Origin: Pseudogulbenkiania ferrooxidans 2002
GTDB lineage: Bacteria > Pseudomonadota > Gammaproteobacteria > Burkholderiales > Chromobacteriaceae
Direction: 5' to 3'
DNA: 38,245 bases
Assembly: GCF_000174355.1 (NCBI RefSeq)
Contig: NZ_ACIS01000013.1
Location: 1-38,245 of the forward strand
The notes beneath the pieces are model-generated. The model was not told the origin of the DNA. It saw nothing but the letters and a program-made list of their open reading frames with translations, and searched no databases. Positions 19,504 through 28,986 of this stretch are shown here, piece by piece. Position 1 is the stretch's first letter, and each line of letters opens with the position of its first letter. The position numbers and the translations under genes were made by a program.

Positions 19504-20355
19504 TCAGGGTGTGAGCGGCTGGTCCTGGGGTTGCAGGCGTTCGACCAGCAGGGTGTGTAGACGACGGCCGTCGGTTCGGATCACGGTGAAGCGCAGGTCG
19601 TCGCTTTGCACCGTTTCGCCACGCTTGGGCAGATGGCCGAACAGCGAGATCACCAGGCCGCCGATGGTATCGACGTCGTTGTCGGCAAAGCCGGTATCGA
19701 AGTAGTGGTTGAAGTCGGCGATCTCGGTCAGCGCCTTGACGCGGTAGCGCTGGCCGCGCACCGGGATGATGTTGTCGGCGCTGTCGTCGTTGTCGTATTC
19801 GTCCTCGATATCGCCGACGATCTGCTCGATGACGTCTTCGATGGTGACGAGGCCGGCGACGCCGCCGTATTCGTCGACCACGATGGCCATGTGGTTGCGC
19901 GTGGTGCGGAAGTCGCGCAGCAGCAGGTTGAGCGGCTTGGATTCTGGGACGAACACCGCCTGGCGCAGGATGTCGACCAGCTTGAAGGTGGCGGGCTGGT
20001 GGAAGTAGCGCAGCAGGTCCTTGGCAAGCAGGATGCCCTGCACGTCGTCCTTGTCGTCACCGATCACCGGGAAGCGCGAGTGCCCGGTCTCGATGACGAA
20101 GGGCAGCAGCTTCTCCACGGTTTCATCGTGCCGGACTACGTCCATCAGGCTGCGCGACACCATGACGTCGCGCACGGTCAGTTCGCTGACCGACAGCACG
20201 CCCTCGATCATGCCGAGCGCTTCGGCGTCGAGCAGGTCGCGCTCGAAGGCCGAGTGCAGCAATTCGACCAGTTCCTTGCGGTCTTCCGGCTCACGCAGCA
20301 GCAGCGTCGACAGGCGCTCCAGCCAACCGGGTCTGCTCTTGCTGGAATCGTCCAT
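19504..20355 (-). CDS. corC: CBS-domain protein CorC (YbeX)
   Basis: CorC-family proteins are linked to magnesium/cobalt efflux and, as YbeX, to ribosome maturation. The 283-residue cytosolic protein has a short helical N-terminus and two CBS domains at about residues 65-125 and 130-190 (VRDVMVSRSLMDVV; HMAIVVDEYGGVAGLVTIED). The C-terminal CorC/HlyC domain includes DFNHYFDTGF and TIGGLVISLFGHLPKRGE. No membrane segment is present, so this is the soluble CorC type. Four bases separate it from ybeY and three from lnt. Confidence 0.94.
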   Translation of the reverse strand: MDDSSKSRPGWLERLSTLLLREPEDRKELVELLHSAFERDLLDAEALGMIEGVLSVSELTVRDVMVSRSLMDVVRHDETVEKLLPFVIETGHSRFPVIGDDKDDVQGILLAKDLLRYFHQPATFKLVDILRQAVFVPESKPLNLLLRDFRTTRNHMAIVVDEYGGVAGLVTIEDVIEQIVGDIEDEYDNDDSADNIIPVRGQRYRVKALTEIADFNHYFDTGFADNDVDTIGGLVISLFGHLPKRGETVQSDDLRFTVIRTDGRRLHTLLVERLQPQDQPLTP

Positions 20356-20359
20356 GGTG

Positions 20360-20866
20360 TCAGGTTTTCTCCGCCGCGTAGGGGTCCGGATATCCTAGCT
20401 TGGCGAGAATGGCGGTTTCAAGCGCCTCCATGACCTCGGCCTCGTCGTCGTCTTCGTGGTCGTAGCCCTGCAGGTGCAGCATGCCGTGCACCGTGAGGTG
20501 GGCGTAGTGGGCCGCGAGCGGGGTGTCCTGTTCGGCGGCTTCGCGTGCCACCACCGGCACGCACAGCACCAGGTCGCCGAACAAGGGCATGCCGGGGAGG
20601 GTTTCGCCTTCGTTGAGGGCGAAGCTCAGCACGTTGGTGGCGTAGTCCTTGCCGCGGTAGTCGCGGTTGAGGGCGCGGCCTTCCTCGCCTTCGACCAGCA
20701 GCAGGCTGATCTGCGCTTTCTGCACGTCGGCCTGCAAGGCGGCGCGAGCCCAGCGTTGCAGGTCGGCGGCGCGGGGCAGGTCGGCGGCGTCGCTGCGGAT
20801 ATCCAGCGTCAATTCCAGGCGTTCGGCCAACCTTTGTCGCAGCGGGGTGCGCTTAGCTCTTTTCAT
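20360..20866 (-). CDS. ybeY: Endoribonuclease / rRNA maturation factor YbeY
   Basis: YbeY is a zinc-dependent factor needed for 16S rRNA 3'-end maturation and 70S quality control. The 168-residue product carries the metal motif H127-GML-H131-LQGYD-H137 and the upstream [18 protein letters not shown] segment typical of the family. Its start overlaps the phoH stop by 14 bases, consistent with coupled translation. Confidence 0.96.
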   Translation of the reverse strand: MKRAKRTPLRQRLAERLELTLDIRSDAADLPRAADLQRWARAALQADVQKAQISLLLVEGEEGRALNRDYRGKDYATNVLSFALNEGETLPGMPLFGDLVLCVPVVAREAAEQDTPLAAHYAHLTVHGMLHLQGYDHEDDDEAEVMEALETAILAKLGYPDPYAAEKT

Positions 20867-21824
20867 CGGACTTGCTTTGCGTGAGTTCTTTCAGTTGATG
20901 GGCGTCGTAGGCGTCGACGATTTTCTGCACCAGCGGGTGACGCACCACGTCGTCGCTCTGGAAGTGATGGAAGTGGATGCCGCGCACGTGGCTCAGGATG
21001 CGCTCGACCTCAACCAGGCCGCTTTTCTGGTGGCGTGCCAGGTCGATCTGGGTGATGTCGCCGGTGATCACCGCCTTGGAGCCGAAGCCGATGCGCGTCA
21101 GGAACATCTTCATCTGTTCCGGCGTGGTGTTCTGCGCCTCGTCGAGGATGATGAAGGCGCTGTTCAGGGTGCGGCCGCGCATGTAGGCGAGCGGGGCGAT
21201 TTCGATCAGGTTCTTCTCGAACAGCCGGGTCACCTTGTCGAAGCCCATCAGGTCGTAGAGCGCGTCGTAAAGCGGACGCAGGTAAGGGTCGACCTTCTGC
21301 GCCAGGTCCCCGGGCAAAAAGCCCAGCTTCTCGCCGGCCTCGACCGCCGGGCGCACCAGCACGATACGCTTGATGGCGTCACGCTCCATGGCGTCCACCG
21401 CGCAGGCGACGGCGAGGTAGGTCTTGCCGGTGCCGGCCGGGCCGATGCCGAAGGTGATGTCGTGCTGCTGGATGGCCTTGATGTAGCTGTTCTGGCGCGG
21501 CGTGCGACCGCGCAGGTCGCCCCGGCGTGTCGCCAGCACCGGCGCTTCTTCTTCCGGCGTGGCGGCATGCTGGCGAACCTCGACCAGGCCGAGCTGGATG
21601 TCGTCGATCGACAGCTCCTGTTTTTCGGCCTGCAGGTAGAAACGGGTCAGCGCGGTGGCGGCGTCCGCGGCGCGCGAGCCGCGGATGCGGAAGCCCTCGC
21701 CGCGGCGCTGGATCACCACGTCCAGCCCGGTTTCGATCTGCTTGAGGTTTTCGTCGAGCGGGCCGCACAGGCGCGCCAGGCGTTCGTTGTCGATGGGGTT
21801 GAAGCTTAGCTGTTCGGTTTGCAA
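20853..21824 (-). CDS. ybeZ: PhoH-family ATPase (YbeZ)
   Basis: YbeZ is a cytosolic P-loop ATPase that interacts with YbeY in rRNA processing. The 323-residue product has an N-terminal KH-like region and Walker A GPAGTGKT at 128-135. Walker B is FIILDEAQN with D228 and E229, and [11 protein letters not shown] provides the sensor region. No C-terminal PIN domain is present, which separates it from PhoH2-type proteins. It precedes ybeY, the conserved order. Confidence 0.95.
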   Translation of the reverse strand: MQTEQLSFNPIDNERLARLCGPLDENLKQIETGLDVVIQRRGEGFRIRGSRAADAATALTRFYLQAEKQELSIDDIQLGLVEVRQHAATPEEEAPVLATRRGDLRGRTPRQNSYIKAIQQHDITFGIGPAGTGKTYLAVACAVDAMERDAIKRIVLVRPAVEAGEKLGFLPGDLAQKVDPYLRPLYDALYDLMGFDKVTRLFEKNLIEIAPLAYMRGRTLNSAFIILDEAQNTTPEQMKMFLTRIGFGSKAVITGDITQIDLARHQKSGLVEVERILSHVRGIHFHHFQSDDVVRHPLVQKIVDAYDAHQLKELTQSKSDEKS

Positions 21825-21845
21825 GGGGGGTCGGCTCCGCGGCGT

Positions 21846-22142
21846 TCAGCCGGGCAGGGGCTCGCGCAAGGCGTCGAGGTCTGCCGCGGTCAGGGTCGGA
21901 ATGAATTCGGTAATGTCGTACTGGGCCAGGCCGGCCTGCGCGAACGGGTCTTCGGCCAACCTTTGTTCCAGCGCGGCCCGTTCACCGCGCGCCAGGATCA
22001 CGCCGCCGTTGCGCGGCACCTTGCGCCCCGAGGCCAGGAAGGCGCCGTCGGCGTAGCCGCGTTGCAGCCAGGCGACGTGGGCGTCGAGCAGGGCGTCGAC
22101 GGCGGAGAGCGGGGCGGTGTAGCTGAGGGAGACGATGAACAT
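21846..22142 (-). CDS. YciI-like (YCII domain) protein
   Basis: The 98-residue product shows the YCII/dimeric alpha-beta barrel pattern: MFIVSLSYTAPLSAVDAL, then HVAWLQRGYADGAFLASGRK (the conserved H and the ASG motif) and DPFAQAGLAQYDITEF. The biochemical role of the family is not settled; some members are fused to or act with catabolic enzymes. It lies between miaB and ybeZ on the same strand, 21 bases before ybeZ. Confidence 0.87.
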   Translation of the reverse strand: MFIVSLSYTAPLSAVDALLDAHVAWLQRGYADGAFLASGRKVPRNGGVILARGERAALEQRLAEDPFAQAGLAQYDITEFIPTLTAADLDALREPLPG

Positions 22143-22178
22143 GGTTGGCCGAAGCGTGAATGGTATGGTTTAAGGATA

Positions 22179-22198
22179 CGCCCGGCATGGGCCGGGCG
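22179..22198 (-). terminator. Hairpin between miaB and the yciI-like gene
   Basis: A perfect 8-bp stem, CGCCCGGC with GCCGGGCG, encloses a four-base loop just after the miaB stop. In the miaB direction no strong T-run follows, so it may only attenuate transcription or stabilise the mRNA end. Confidence 0.4.
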
Positions 22199-22206
22199 GA
22201 ACTCCT

Positions 22207-23541
22207 TCAGACGGTTTCGGTGGTCACGATTTCGCCCGCCAGCGAGTGCGGGCGCGCCTCGGTGATGCGCACCTCGATCATCTGGTTCAACAGGCGCGGG
22301 TTGCCGATGAAGTTGACGACGCGGTTGTTCATGGTGCGTGCCGCCAGCATGTTCGGATCCTTCTTCGACACCGCTTCGACCAGCACGCGCTGCACCGTGC
22401 CGACCATGCTCTGGTTGATGGCGAAGCCCTTGGCCTCGATCACCTCGTTCAAGGCTTCGAGGCGGCGCACCTTCTCTTCGTGCGGCGTGTCGTCCGGCAG
22501 GTTGGCGGCCGGGGTGCCGGGACGCGGGCTGTAGATGAACACGAAGCTGAAGTCGAACTCGAGGTCCTTGACCAGCTTGAGCGTGGCGTTGAAGTCGTCC
22601 TCGGTCTCGCCGGGGAAGCCGACGATGAAGTCGGACGACAGGCACAGGTCGGGGCGGATGGCGCGCAGCTTGCGGATGATCGACTTGTATTCCAGCGCGG
22701 TGTAGCCGCGCTTCATCGCCATCAGCACGCGGTCGCAGCCGCTTTGCACCGGCAGGTGCAGGTGCGACACGAGCTTGGGCAGCTTGGCGTAGCAGTCGAT
22801 GATGCGCTGGCTGAATTCGCGCGGGTGGCTGGTGGTGAAGCGGATGCGCTCCACGCCCGGCACTTCGTGCACGTATTCCAGGAGCAGCGCGAAGTCGGCG
22901 ATCTCGCCGTCGGCCATCAGGCCGCGGTAGGCGTTGACGTTCTGCCCCAGCAGGGTGATTTCCTTGACGCCCTGGGCGGCGAGGCCGGCGATTTCGGTCA
23001 GCACGTCGTCGAACGGGCGCGACACTTCCTCGCCGCGGGTGTACGGCACCACGCAGAACGAGCAGTACTTGGAGCAGCCTTCCATGATCGAGACGAAGGC
23101 AGCGCCGCCGTCGACCTTGGCGGGCGGGATGTGGTCGAACTTCTCGATCTCGGGGAAGGAGATGTCGACCTGGGCCGCGCCGCTGTCCTGCTTGGCGCGG
23201 ATCAGCTCGGGCAGGCGGTGCAGGGTCTGCGGGCCGAACACCACGTCCACGTAGGGCGCGCGCTTGACGATGGTGTCGCCTTCCTGCGACGCCACGCAGC
23301 CGCCGACGCCGATGATCAGATCCGGCCTGGCGTCCTTCAGCGGACGGATGCGGCCGAGATCGGAGAACACCTTCTCCTGCGCCTTCTCGCGCACGCTACA
23401 GGTGTTGAACAGAATGACGTCGGCCTCTTCGGGGTTGTCCGTCTTGACCATGCCTTCGGCGTCACCGAGCACGTCGACCATCTTGTCGGAGTCGTACTCG
23501 TTCATCTGGCAGCCGAAGGTCTTGATATATACCTTCTTCAT
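22207..23541 (-). CDS. miaB: tRNA-2-methylthio-N6-dimethylallyladenosine synthase
   Basis: MiaB is a radical SAM enzyme that methylthiolates i6A37 in tRNA. The 444-residue product starts [20 protein letters not shown]. The N-terminal UPF0004 domain has its cluster cysteines C11, C48 and C82. The radical SAM motif is C156-SKY-C160-SF-C163, and a C-terminal TRAM domain closes the protein. A much longer frame continues upstream of the ATG at 23541, but that part overlaps the next gene in another frame and lacks family similarity. Confidence 0.97.
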   Translation of the reverse strand: MKKVYIKTFGCQMNEYDSDKMVDVLGDAEGMVKTDNPEEADVILFNTCSVREKAQEKVFSDLGRIRPLKDARPDLIIGVGGCVASQEGDTIVKRAPYVDVVFGPQTLHRLPELIRAKQDSGAAQVDISFPEIEKFDHIPPAKVDGGAAFVSIMEGCSKYCSFCVVPYTRGEEVSRPFDDVLTEIAGLAAQGVKEITLLGQNVNAYRGLMADGEIADFALLLEYVHEVPGVERIRFTTSHPREFSQRIIDCYAKLPKLVSHLHLPVQSGCDRVLMAMKRGYTALEYKSIIRKLRAIRPDLCLSSDFIVGFPGETEDDFNATLKLVKDLEFDFSFVFIYSPRPGTPAANLPDDTPHEEKVRRLEALNEVIEAKGFAINQSMVGTVQRVLVEAVSKKDPNMLAARTMNNRVVNFIGNPRLLNQMIEVRITEARPHSLAGEIVTTETV

Positions 23542-23564
23542 GGCAACAGCGATTCCAGCTAGGG

Positions 23565-23927
23565 TTATGGCCGGGCCAGGGTGCGCAGATCGTCGTCCGT
23601 CAGTACCCAGATCCGGTTGATGGCGCCTGACATATCGACCGTCACCCCCACGCGCCGGCCCACCAGTCCCGGCAGCTGGCCGGTCAGCAGGAAGCGGTTG
23701 TTCTCGTCGAGGATGCGTACGCCGGGCGCCAGCGGATAGGCGGTGCCGGACGGGATGAAGAGTCCGGTGAGTGCCTGCAGCCAGGAGCGCTCGGCCGCGA
23801 AGCTGATCTGCGCGCTGTCGGCGGCGTTGATTTCTCCGACCTGCAGGGTGGCGGGCAGCACGCGGCCGGCCAGGGCGCTCTGGGCGCACTGCAGGGTGAC
23901 GAGGAGGGCGAGGAGTCGTGTTTTCAT
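23565..23927 (-). CDS. Hypothetical exported protein
   Basis: I do not recognise this family. The 120-residue product has a clear signal peptide ([20 protein letters not shown], with an ALA cleavage site near residue 20). The mature part of about 100 residues is rich in short hydrophobic strands; two stretches, [20 protein letters not shown] and [20 protein letters not shown], suggest a small beta-rich fold. The ATG at 23927 is chosen because it starts the signal peptide, although its ribosome site is poor. It lies 23 bases upstream of miaB on the same strand, so the two may share a transcript. Confidence 0.7.
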   Translation of the reverse strand: MKTRLLALLVTLQCAQSALAGRVLPATLQVGEINAADSAQISFAAERSWLQALTGLFIPSGTAYPLAPGVRILDENNRFLLTGQLPGLVGRRVGVTVDMSGAINRIWVLTDDDLRTLARP

Positions 23928-23948
23928 AGGCAAATGAACATGTTGCGC

Positions 23949-23965
23949 GAGTCTACCATAGACTC
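23949..23965. promoter_or_regulatory. Short palindrome upstream of the exported-protein gene
   Basis: GAGTCTA and TAGACTC form a perfect 7-bp inverted repeat around a CCA centre, 22 bases upstream of the start at 23927. It could be an operator or a leader hairpin; no regulator is implied. Confidence 0.3.
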
Positions 23966-24148
23966 CCCGGAGGGAGGCGCCGGCCCGTGGCAAAGCGGGG
24001 TTTTTCCTGTCGGTCAGGATGGTTGCCGCTCGCGCCGCAACGGCAAGAGCAGCGCGCCGGCGGGCTTGGCCCATTATAATGCCAAGTACATGACGCGCCG
24101 GGATAGGGCTGGCGCGTTCCACCCTATCCTTCCCCGACCTGGAGCCCC

Positions 24149-26812
24149 ATGACTCACCAGCGCCAAGCGCTGCGCCTGTCCGGTACGTTCGCCCTGGCGG
24201 GCGTGCTGTGGATCGTGCTCAGCGACCGTTTCCTGGCTTCGCTGCCGGTCAGCACGCAGACCCTGATGATGCTGCAGACCTACAAGGGGATGGGCTTCGT
24301 CGCCGGCATCTCGCTGCTGCTCTACTACCTGGTGCGGCGTGCCTTGAAGTCGCAGGCACAGCTGTTGGTCCAGCTGCGGCGCAACCAGGCGCTGTTCCAG
24401 GAGGCGCAGCTGAGCGCGCAGCTGGGCAGCTGGGAATACGACAGCGCGCGCCGCGAGTTCCTCTGGAGCGGCGCCGCCCGGCAGCTGCTGGGGCTGCCCG
24501 CCAGCGAGACGCGCACGGAGCGCGGCACCCTGCTGCAGCGGGTGGCGGCGGGCGATCGCGCGCGGGTCGCGACGGTGCTCGATGCGATGTTGGCCGAAGG
24601 CAGCGGCAGCGTCGAGTTCTGCCGTGCCGGCACCGGCGCGGCGCCGGTGTGGCTGCGGCTGCACTACCAGGTGCACCTCGACGAGGAGGCGCCCGGCCTG
24701 GTGCTGGGGGTGCTGCAGGACATCAGCGTCCAGAAGGCGCAGGACGACGCCTTGCGCGAGCGCGAGCAGCTGTTTCGCGGCACCTTCGAGCAGGCGGCGG
24801 TGGGGATCGCCCACCTTGGGCTCGACGGCCACTGGATCCGCGTCAACCAGCGCTTGTGCGACATCCTCGGCTACTCGCGCGAAGAGCTGCTGCGGCTGAC
24901 CCTTCAGGACATCACCCATCCCGCCGACCAGGACAGCGATCTGGTGATGACGCGACGCCTGCTCAGTGGCGAGATTCCCAGTTTTTCCATCGAGAAACGC
25001 TATCGGCAGCGGCGCGGCCAGCTGGTCTGGGCCAATCTCACCGCGGCGCTGATGCGCGATGAAGGCGGGCGGCCGGAATATTTCATCTTGGTGGTGGAGG
25101 ACATCTCGGCGCGCAAGCAATCGGAAGAAGCCCAGCAGCTTGCACTGACGGTGTTCGACAGCATGCTCGAGGGCGTGATCATTACCGACCACCATCGCCG
25201 CATCCTGGCGGTGAACGCCGCCTTTGGCGAGATCACCCGCTACCCGGTGGAGGCCCTGCTGGGACGGACGCCGCCCTTGTGGCGCACGGCGCACCAGGAT
25301 GCCGCGTTCTACCGCCGCATCTGGCGGCAGCTGCTCGCGAGCGGGCGCTGGGAGGGGGAGCTCTGGCATCGCAAGCGGGACGGCACGCCGTTTCCGCTGT
25401 GGCTGTCGATCAGCTGCGTGCGCGACGAGCAGGGCCGGCCGCGTCAGTACGTCTTCGTGTTCAACGACATCAGCCAGCTCAAGGACAGCCAGGAGCAGCT
25501 GGAGCGCCTGGCGCATTACGATCCCCTCACCGGGCTGCCCAATCGTCACCTGGCGCTGGCCCGGCTGGAGCACGCCCTGGAGCGGGCCCGGCGTCATGCC
25601 TTCCCGCTCGCGGTGATGTTCATCGATCTCGACCGCTTCAAGACCATCAACGACAGCCTCGGGCATCAGGCGGGCGATGAACTGCTGGTGGCCATCGCGC
25701 AGCGCCTGCATCAGCGGCTGCGCCAGGAGGATACGCTGGCGCGCCTGGGGGGCGACGAGTTCCTGGTGGTGATCGAGGAAGCCCCGGTGCAGCAGGTCGC
25801 CAGCATTGCGCACGCCTTGCTCAAGGTGGTCGATCAGCCTTTCGGCTTCTCCGGCGGGGGCGAGGCCTACGTCGGCGCCAGCATCGGCATCAGCCTCTAC
25901 CCCGGCGACGGGCGCAGTGCCAGCGAGCTGATCCGCAACGCCGATGCCGCGATGTACCTGGCCAAGGCCCAGGGCAGCAACGCGTACCGCTTCTACACCG
26001 AGTCGCTGACGCGCGCCGCCAACGAGCGACTGAGCATGGAAACCAGCCTGCGCCGGGCGCTGCGGTGCGAGGAGTTCGTGCTGCACTACCAGCCCCTGGT
26101 CGAGCTGGCGAGCGGCAGGGTGCTGGGGGCCGAAGTGCTGGTGCGCTGGCAGCCGCCGGGGGAGGCGCTGGTGCCGCCGTCGCGCTTCATTCCGCTGGCC
26201 GAGGAGACCGGGTTGATCGTCCCGCTCGGCGACTGGGTGTTGCACGAGGCGTGCCGCCAGGGCAAGGCCTGGCTCGACGCCGGGCTGCCGCTGCTGCTGG
26301 CGGTCAACCTCTCGCCGCGGCAGTTCCTGCGTCACGATCTGGTCGGCCAGGTGCGCAAGGCGCTGCAGGGCAGCGGGCTGCCGCCGGCGCAACTGGAACT
26401 GGAGCTGACCGAGGGGGCGCTGATGGAACAGGCCGAGCAGGCGGTGAAGACGCTGCATGCGCTCAAGCGCCTCGGGGTGAGCCTGGCCATCGATGACTTC
26501 GGCACCGGCTACTCCTCGCTGGCCTACCTCAAGCGTTTTCCGCTCGACAAGCTGAAGATCGATCGCAGCTTCGTGCGCGACCTGCCGCGCGACAGCAGCG
26601 ATGCCGAGATCGTCACCACCATCATCGCCATGGTGCGCAACCTCAAGCTCGAGGCGTTGGCCGAAGGGGTGGAAACGCCACAGCAGCTGGCGTTCCTGCG
26701 CCAGTTGGGGTGCGACAGCGGCCAGGGCTACCTGTTCAGCCCGCCGCTGCCGGCGGAGGCGTTCGAACGCTGGCTGCGCGATGGCCGCGGCGTGATCGCG
26801 CCGCCGTCCTGA
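24149..26812 (+). CDS. Membrane PAS-GGDEF-EAL cyclic-di-GMP protein
   Basis: The 887-residue product would make and/or break c-di-GMP. Two membrane helices lie near residues 11-32 and 46-64. Three PAS/PAC units follow at about 82-200, 205-325 and 330-455 ([15 protein letters not shown] and VFNDISQLK mark their ends). The GGDEF domain has an intact G534-GDEF motif and an I-site RQED five residues before it. The EAL domain has EVL at 662-664 in place of EAL, with the other catalytic elements present ([37 protein letters not shown]). Both activities are therefore plausible. A TATAAT lies at 24075-24080 but has no good -35. The gene is monocistronic and converges on antR. Confidence 0.94.
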   Translation: MTHQRQALRLSGTFALAGVLWIVLSDRFLASLPVSTQTLMMLQTYKGMGFVAGISLLLYYLVRRALKSQAQLLVQLRRNQALFQEAQLSAQLGSWEYDSARREFLWSGAARQLLGLPASETRTERGTLLQRVAAGDRARVATVLDAMLAEGSGSVEFCRAGTGAAPVWLRLHYQVHLDEEAPGLVLGVLQDISVQKAQDDALREREQLFRGTFEQAAVGIAHLGLDGHWIRVNQRLCDILGYSREELLRLTLQDITHPADQDSDLVMTRRLLSGEIPSFSIEKRYRQRRGQLVWANLTAALMRDEGGRPEYFILVVEDISARKQSEEAQQLALTVFDSMLEGVIITDHHRRILAVNAAFGEITRYPVEALLGRTPPLWRTAHQDAAFYRRIWRQLLASGRWEGELWHRKRDGTPFPLWLSISCVRDEQGRPRQYVFVFNDISQLKDSQEQLERLAHYDPLTGLPNRHLALARLEHALERARRHAFPLAVMFIDLDRFKTINDSLGHQAGDELLVAIAQRLHQRLRQEDTLARLGGDEFLVVIEEAPVQQVASIAHALLKVVDQPFGFSGGGEAYVGASIGISLYPGDGRSASELIRNADAAMYLAKAQGSNAYRFYTESLTRAANERLSMETSLRRALRCEEFVLHYQPLVELASGRVLGAEVLVRWQPPGEALVPPSRFIPLAEETGLIVPLGDWVLHEACRQGKAWLDAGLPLLLAVNLSPRQFLRHDLVGQVRKALQGSGLPPAQLELELTEGALMEQAEQAVKTLHALKRLGVSLAIDDFGTGYSSLAYLKRFPLDKLKIDRSFVRDLPRDSSDAEIVTTIIAMVRNLKLEALAEGVETPQQLAFLRQLGCDSGQGYLFSPPLPAEAFERWLRDGRGVIAPPS

Positions 26813-26830
26813 GGCGGGGAGGGGGCGGCC

Positions 26831-26850
26831 GGGTGGCGCTAGCGCCGCCC
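26831..26850. terminator. Palindrome between the GGDEF-EAL gene and antR
   Basis: GGGTGGCGCT is followed directly by AGCGCCGCCC, a 20-bp palindrome with one wobble pair, spanning the antR stop. There is no T-run on either side, so a role in ending the two convergent transcripts is only possible. Confidence 0.35.
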
Positions 26851-27849
26851 GATGCGGCTCAAGGTCTGCGACGGCGTTTCGTCGAACAGTTTCCGGTAGT
26901 CGCTGGAGAAGCGTCCCAGGTGGGTGAAGCCCCAGCTCATGGCGATGCTGGAGATATTGCGGCCGGAGCGGTCCGCCAGGATGTCGCGCCGCACCGCCTC
27001 GAGCCGGAATTGCTTGAGATAGGCGATCGGCGCCAGGCCGAAATGGCGCTTGAAGCCCTCGAACAGCTTGAAGCGCGACACCCCCGCCACGCGCTCGATG
27101 TCCTCCAGGTTCAAGTCCTCGTGCGCGTTTTCGTGGATGTATTGCCGGGCGCGCGTCAGATAGTGCGGACAGGACGGCGCCAGCATGCTGGCCAGTTCGT
27201 CCGAGTAGTTGTGCGGCTGCGACAGCAGCAGCCCCTTGATCAGGGCGTGCTCCAGGTCGTTCGCCATGTAGAGGTGGCTGAACAGCTTGCCGGTGCGCTC
27301 CATCTCGCTCAGCAGGTATTTGACCATGCGCCACCAGGCGGCCTGATCGCCGCTATGGGCATCCATGCCTGCCTGGAAGGTCAGCGGGGCATCGAGCGGG
27401 CGTTGCAGCAGGTTTTCCAGCACCTTGCGCAGGGCCGGGCGCGGGATGGCCACCAGGATCTTGCGGCAGTTGCCGGCGATGGTGAGGGCCTGGTTTTCAT
27501 GCGGCTGCAAGATCAGGCCGTTGTTGCTGTCGGACAGCAGCAGGCGCCCTTCCGCCGACAGTTCCTGCTCGCCCACCAGCGGCAGGCTGATGCTGTAGCA
27601 GTTGAGCGGGGTGTCCTCGCGCACGACCACGGTGACGTCGGTGCCGTACTCGACATAACCGAGCGAGGTGGCCATCGAGCGCAGCACGTTGCCGGCGTGG
27701 TGAAACTGCAGCCGTTGCGGGCAGCTCACTTCCAGCCCGTGCGGTCCGCAGATGCCGGCCATCCAGTCGCGCGCGCCGTCCAGGTCGTTACGCAGCGCGT
27801 GTATGCCAAGACAATCGCACTCGGCTTGCGTTTGCTTCTGTTCGCTCAT
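26839..27849 (-). CDS. antR: AraC/XylS-family activator, likely of the anthranilate genes
   Basis: This is probably the activator that senses anthranilate or a related aromatic acid. The 336-residue product has an N-terminal effector domain of the XylS/BenR/AntR type and a C-terminal AraC double helix-turn-helix (about 235-336: ARQYIHENAHEDLNLEDIER, GVSRFKLFEGFKRHFGLAPI, SIAMSWGFTHLGRFSSDYRK). The ATG at 27849 is preferred to the GTG at 27855 because a GGAGGG site is well placed for it. It lies 89 bases after antC on the same strand. The specificity is inferred from neighbours and from the paired repeats in front of antA and catB. Confidence 0.82.
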   Translation of the reverse strand: MSEQKQTQAECDCLGIHALRNDLDGARDWMAGICGPHGLEVSCPQRLQFHHAGNVLRSMATSLGYVEYGTDVTVVVREDTPLNCYSISLPLVGEQELSAEGRLLLSDSNNGLILQPHENQALTIAGNCRKILVAIPRPALRKVLENLLQRPLDAPLTFQAGMDAHSGDQAAWWRMVKYLLSEMERTGKLFSHLYMANDLEHALIKGLLLSQPHNYSDELASMLAPSCPHYLTRARQYIHENAHEDLNLEDIERVAGVSRFKLFEGFKRHFGLAPIAYLKQFRLEAVRRDILADRSGRNISSIAMSWGFTHLGRFSSDYRKLFDETPSQTLSRIGRR

Positions 27850-27904
27850 GGCCACCCTCCGCCTACGCCTAGCATAGGGAATTTGGACGCAATTTCATAG
27901 ACTT

Positions 27905-27932
27905 GGCCGCACCCGCCAGGGCGGGCACGGCC
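27905..27932 (-). promoter_or_regulatory. Strong stem-loop between antC and antR
   Basis: A 13-bp stem, GGCCGTGCCCGCC with GGCGGGTGCGGCC on the transcribed strand (two G-U pairs), lies seven bases after the antC stop. No T-run follows, so it looks like an mRNA-stabilising or partial-termination structure separating enzyme and regulator expression. Confidence 0.5.
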
Positions 27933-27938
27933 AGGGTG

Positions 27939-28970
27939 TCAGCGGCTGGTGTTGCTGTCGCTGAACTTCTCGTAGTAGAGGCGGGCGTCTGCCAGGCCCT
28001 GCGCGTCCAGCCACTGCTTGATCGCCTCGACCATCGGCGGCGGGCCGCACAGGTACATGTCGAAGGGGCGGGCGGCCAGCCAGCGGCGGTCGAGGTGCTC
28101 GGGGATCAGCCCGGCCTTGCCCGCCCACTCCGGCGAGGGGTTCATCACCACGATCTGGTACGAGAAATCGGCGATGCGCTCGGCGTAGCCCGCCAGCCGT
28201 TCCAGCTCGCACAGGTCGCGCGCGTTGCTCACGCCGTAGTAGAGCCGCACCGGCTGGCCGCAGCCGCCCTGTTCGGCCAACTCGTCCAGCATGCCGAGGA
28301 AGGCCGACAGTCCGGTGCCGCCGGCCACCATCACCAGCGGCCGCTCGACTTGGCGCAGGTAGAACGCGCCCAGCGGAGCTTCGAATTCGATGGCCTGGCC
28401 CGGTTGGCAGCGCTCGCGCAGGTAGTCGCTCATCGCGCCGTTGGGCAAGAGGCGGATCAGGAACTGCAGCTGGTTGCGCGGGTTGGGGCGGTTGGCGAAC
28501 GAGTACGAGCGCCAGGCGGCGCTGCCCGGCACCTGCAGCCGCGCGTACTGACCGGGCAGGAAGTCCAATTGCTGCGGGTAGGCGCTGGCGTCCAGGTGCA
28601 GGATCGCGGTGGTCTCGGACACCTGCCGTACCCCGCTCACGTTGGCCGAAAGCAGGCGGGTGCCGCCGACGTGGCACAGGCTGGAGTCGAAATCGAAGTA
28701 GAACGAGGCGTCCGACTGCACCCGCGTCTGGCAGGTCAGCACCTTGCGGGCGGCGAGATCCGCCGCCGACAGGGTCTCCTCATCGACGTAGTCCTGGCTG
28801 TAGCGGCCCGCTTCGCAGCGGCCCTGGCAGGTGCCGCACACGCCTTCGCGGCAGTCGAGCGGGATGTTCACCCCGTTGCGCAGCGCGGCGTCGAGCAGGA
28901 CTTCGTTGGGCCGGACGTCGAAGAACAGCGTTTTGCCGTCGGCAAAACTGAAGGCGACTTTGTGGCTCAT
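27939..28970 (-). CDS. antC: Anthranilate 1,2-dioxygenase, electron-transfer (reductase) component
   Basis: AntC moves electrons from NADH through FAD and a 2Fe-2S cluster to the AntAB oxygenase. The 343-residue product starts MSHKVAFSFADGKTLFF. The ferredoxin ligands are C40, C45, C48 and C80 (DCREGVCGTCQGRCEAG). The FAD-binding RSYSFANRP and the NAD-binding GGTGLSAFLGMLDEL follow, an arrangement shared with BenC. The ATG at 28970 has an AGGAGG site; a longer frame upstream would run into antB. It is the third gene of antABC. Assignment as ant rather than ben follows from AntA and the absence of benD. Confidence 0.92.
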   Translation of the reverse strand: MSHKVAFSFADGKTLFFDVRPNEVLLDAALRNGVNIPLDCREGVCGTCQGRCEAGRYSQDYVDEETLSAADLAARKVLTCQTRVQSDASFYFDFDSSLCHVGGTRLLSANVSGVRQVSETTAILHLDASAYPQQLDFLPGQYARLQVPGSAAWRSYSFANRPNPRNQLQFLIRLLPNGAMSDYLRERCQPGQAIEFEAPLGAFYLRQVERPLVMVAGGTGLSAFLGMLDELAEQGGCGQPVRLYYGVSNARDLCELERLAGYAERIADFSYQIVVMNPSPEWAGKAGLIPEHLDRRWLAARPFDMYLCGPPPMVEAIKQWLDAQGLADARLYYEKFSDSNTSR

Positions 28971-28986
28971 GGCACGGTCCTCCTGC

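Noticed and set aside
24074-27334. A 1086-codon open frame on the minus strand across the GGDEF-EAL gene and part of antR.
   Set aside because: It is antisense to a clear multi-domain protein and out of frame with antR. Its translation is low-complexity, rich in Q, R, A and H, and high GC third-position bias explains its length.
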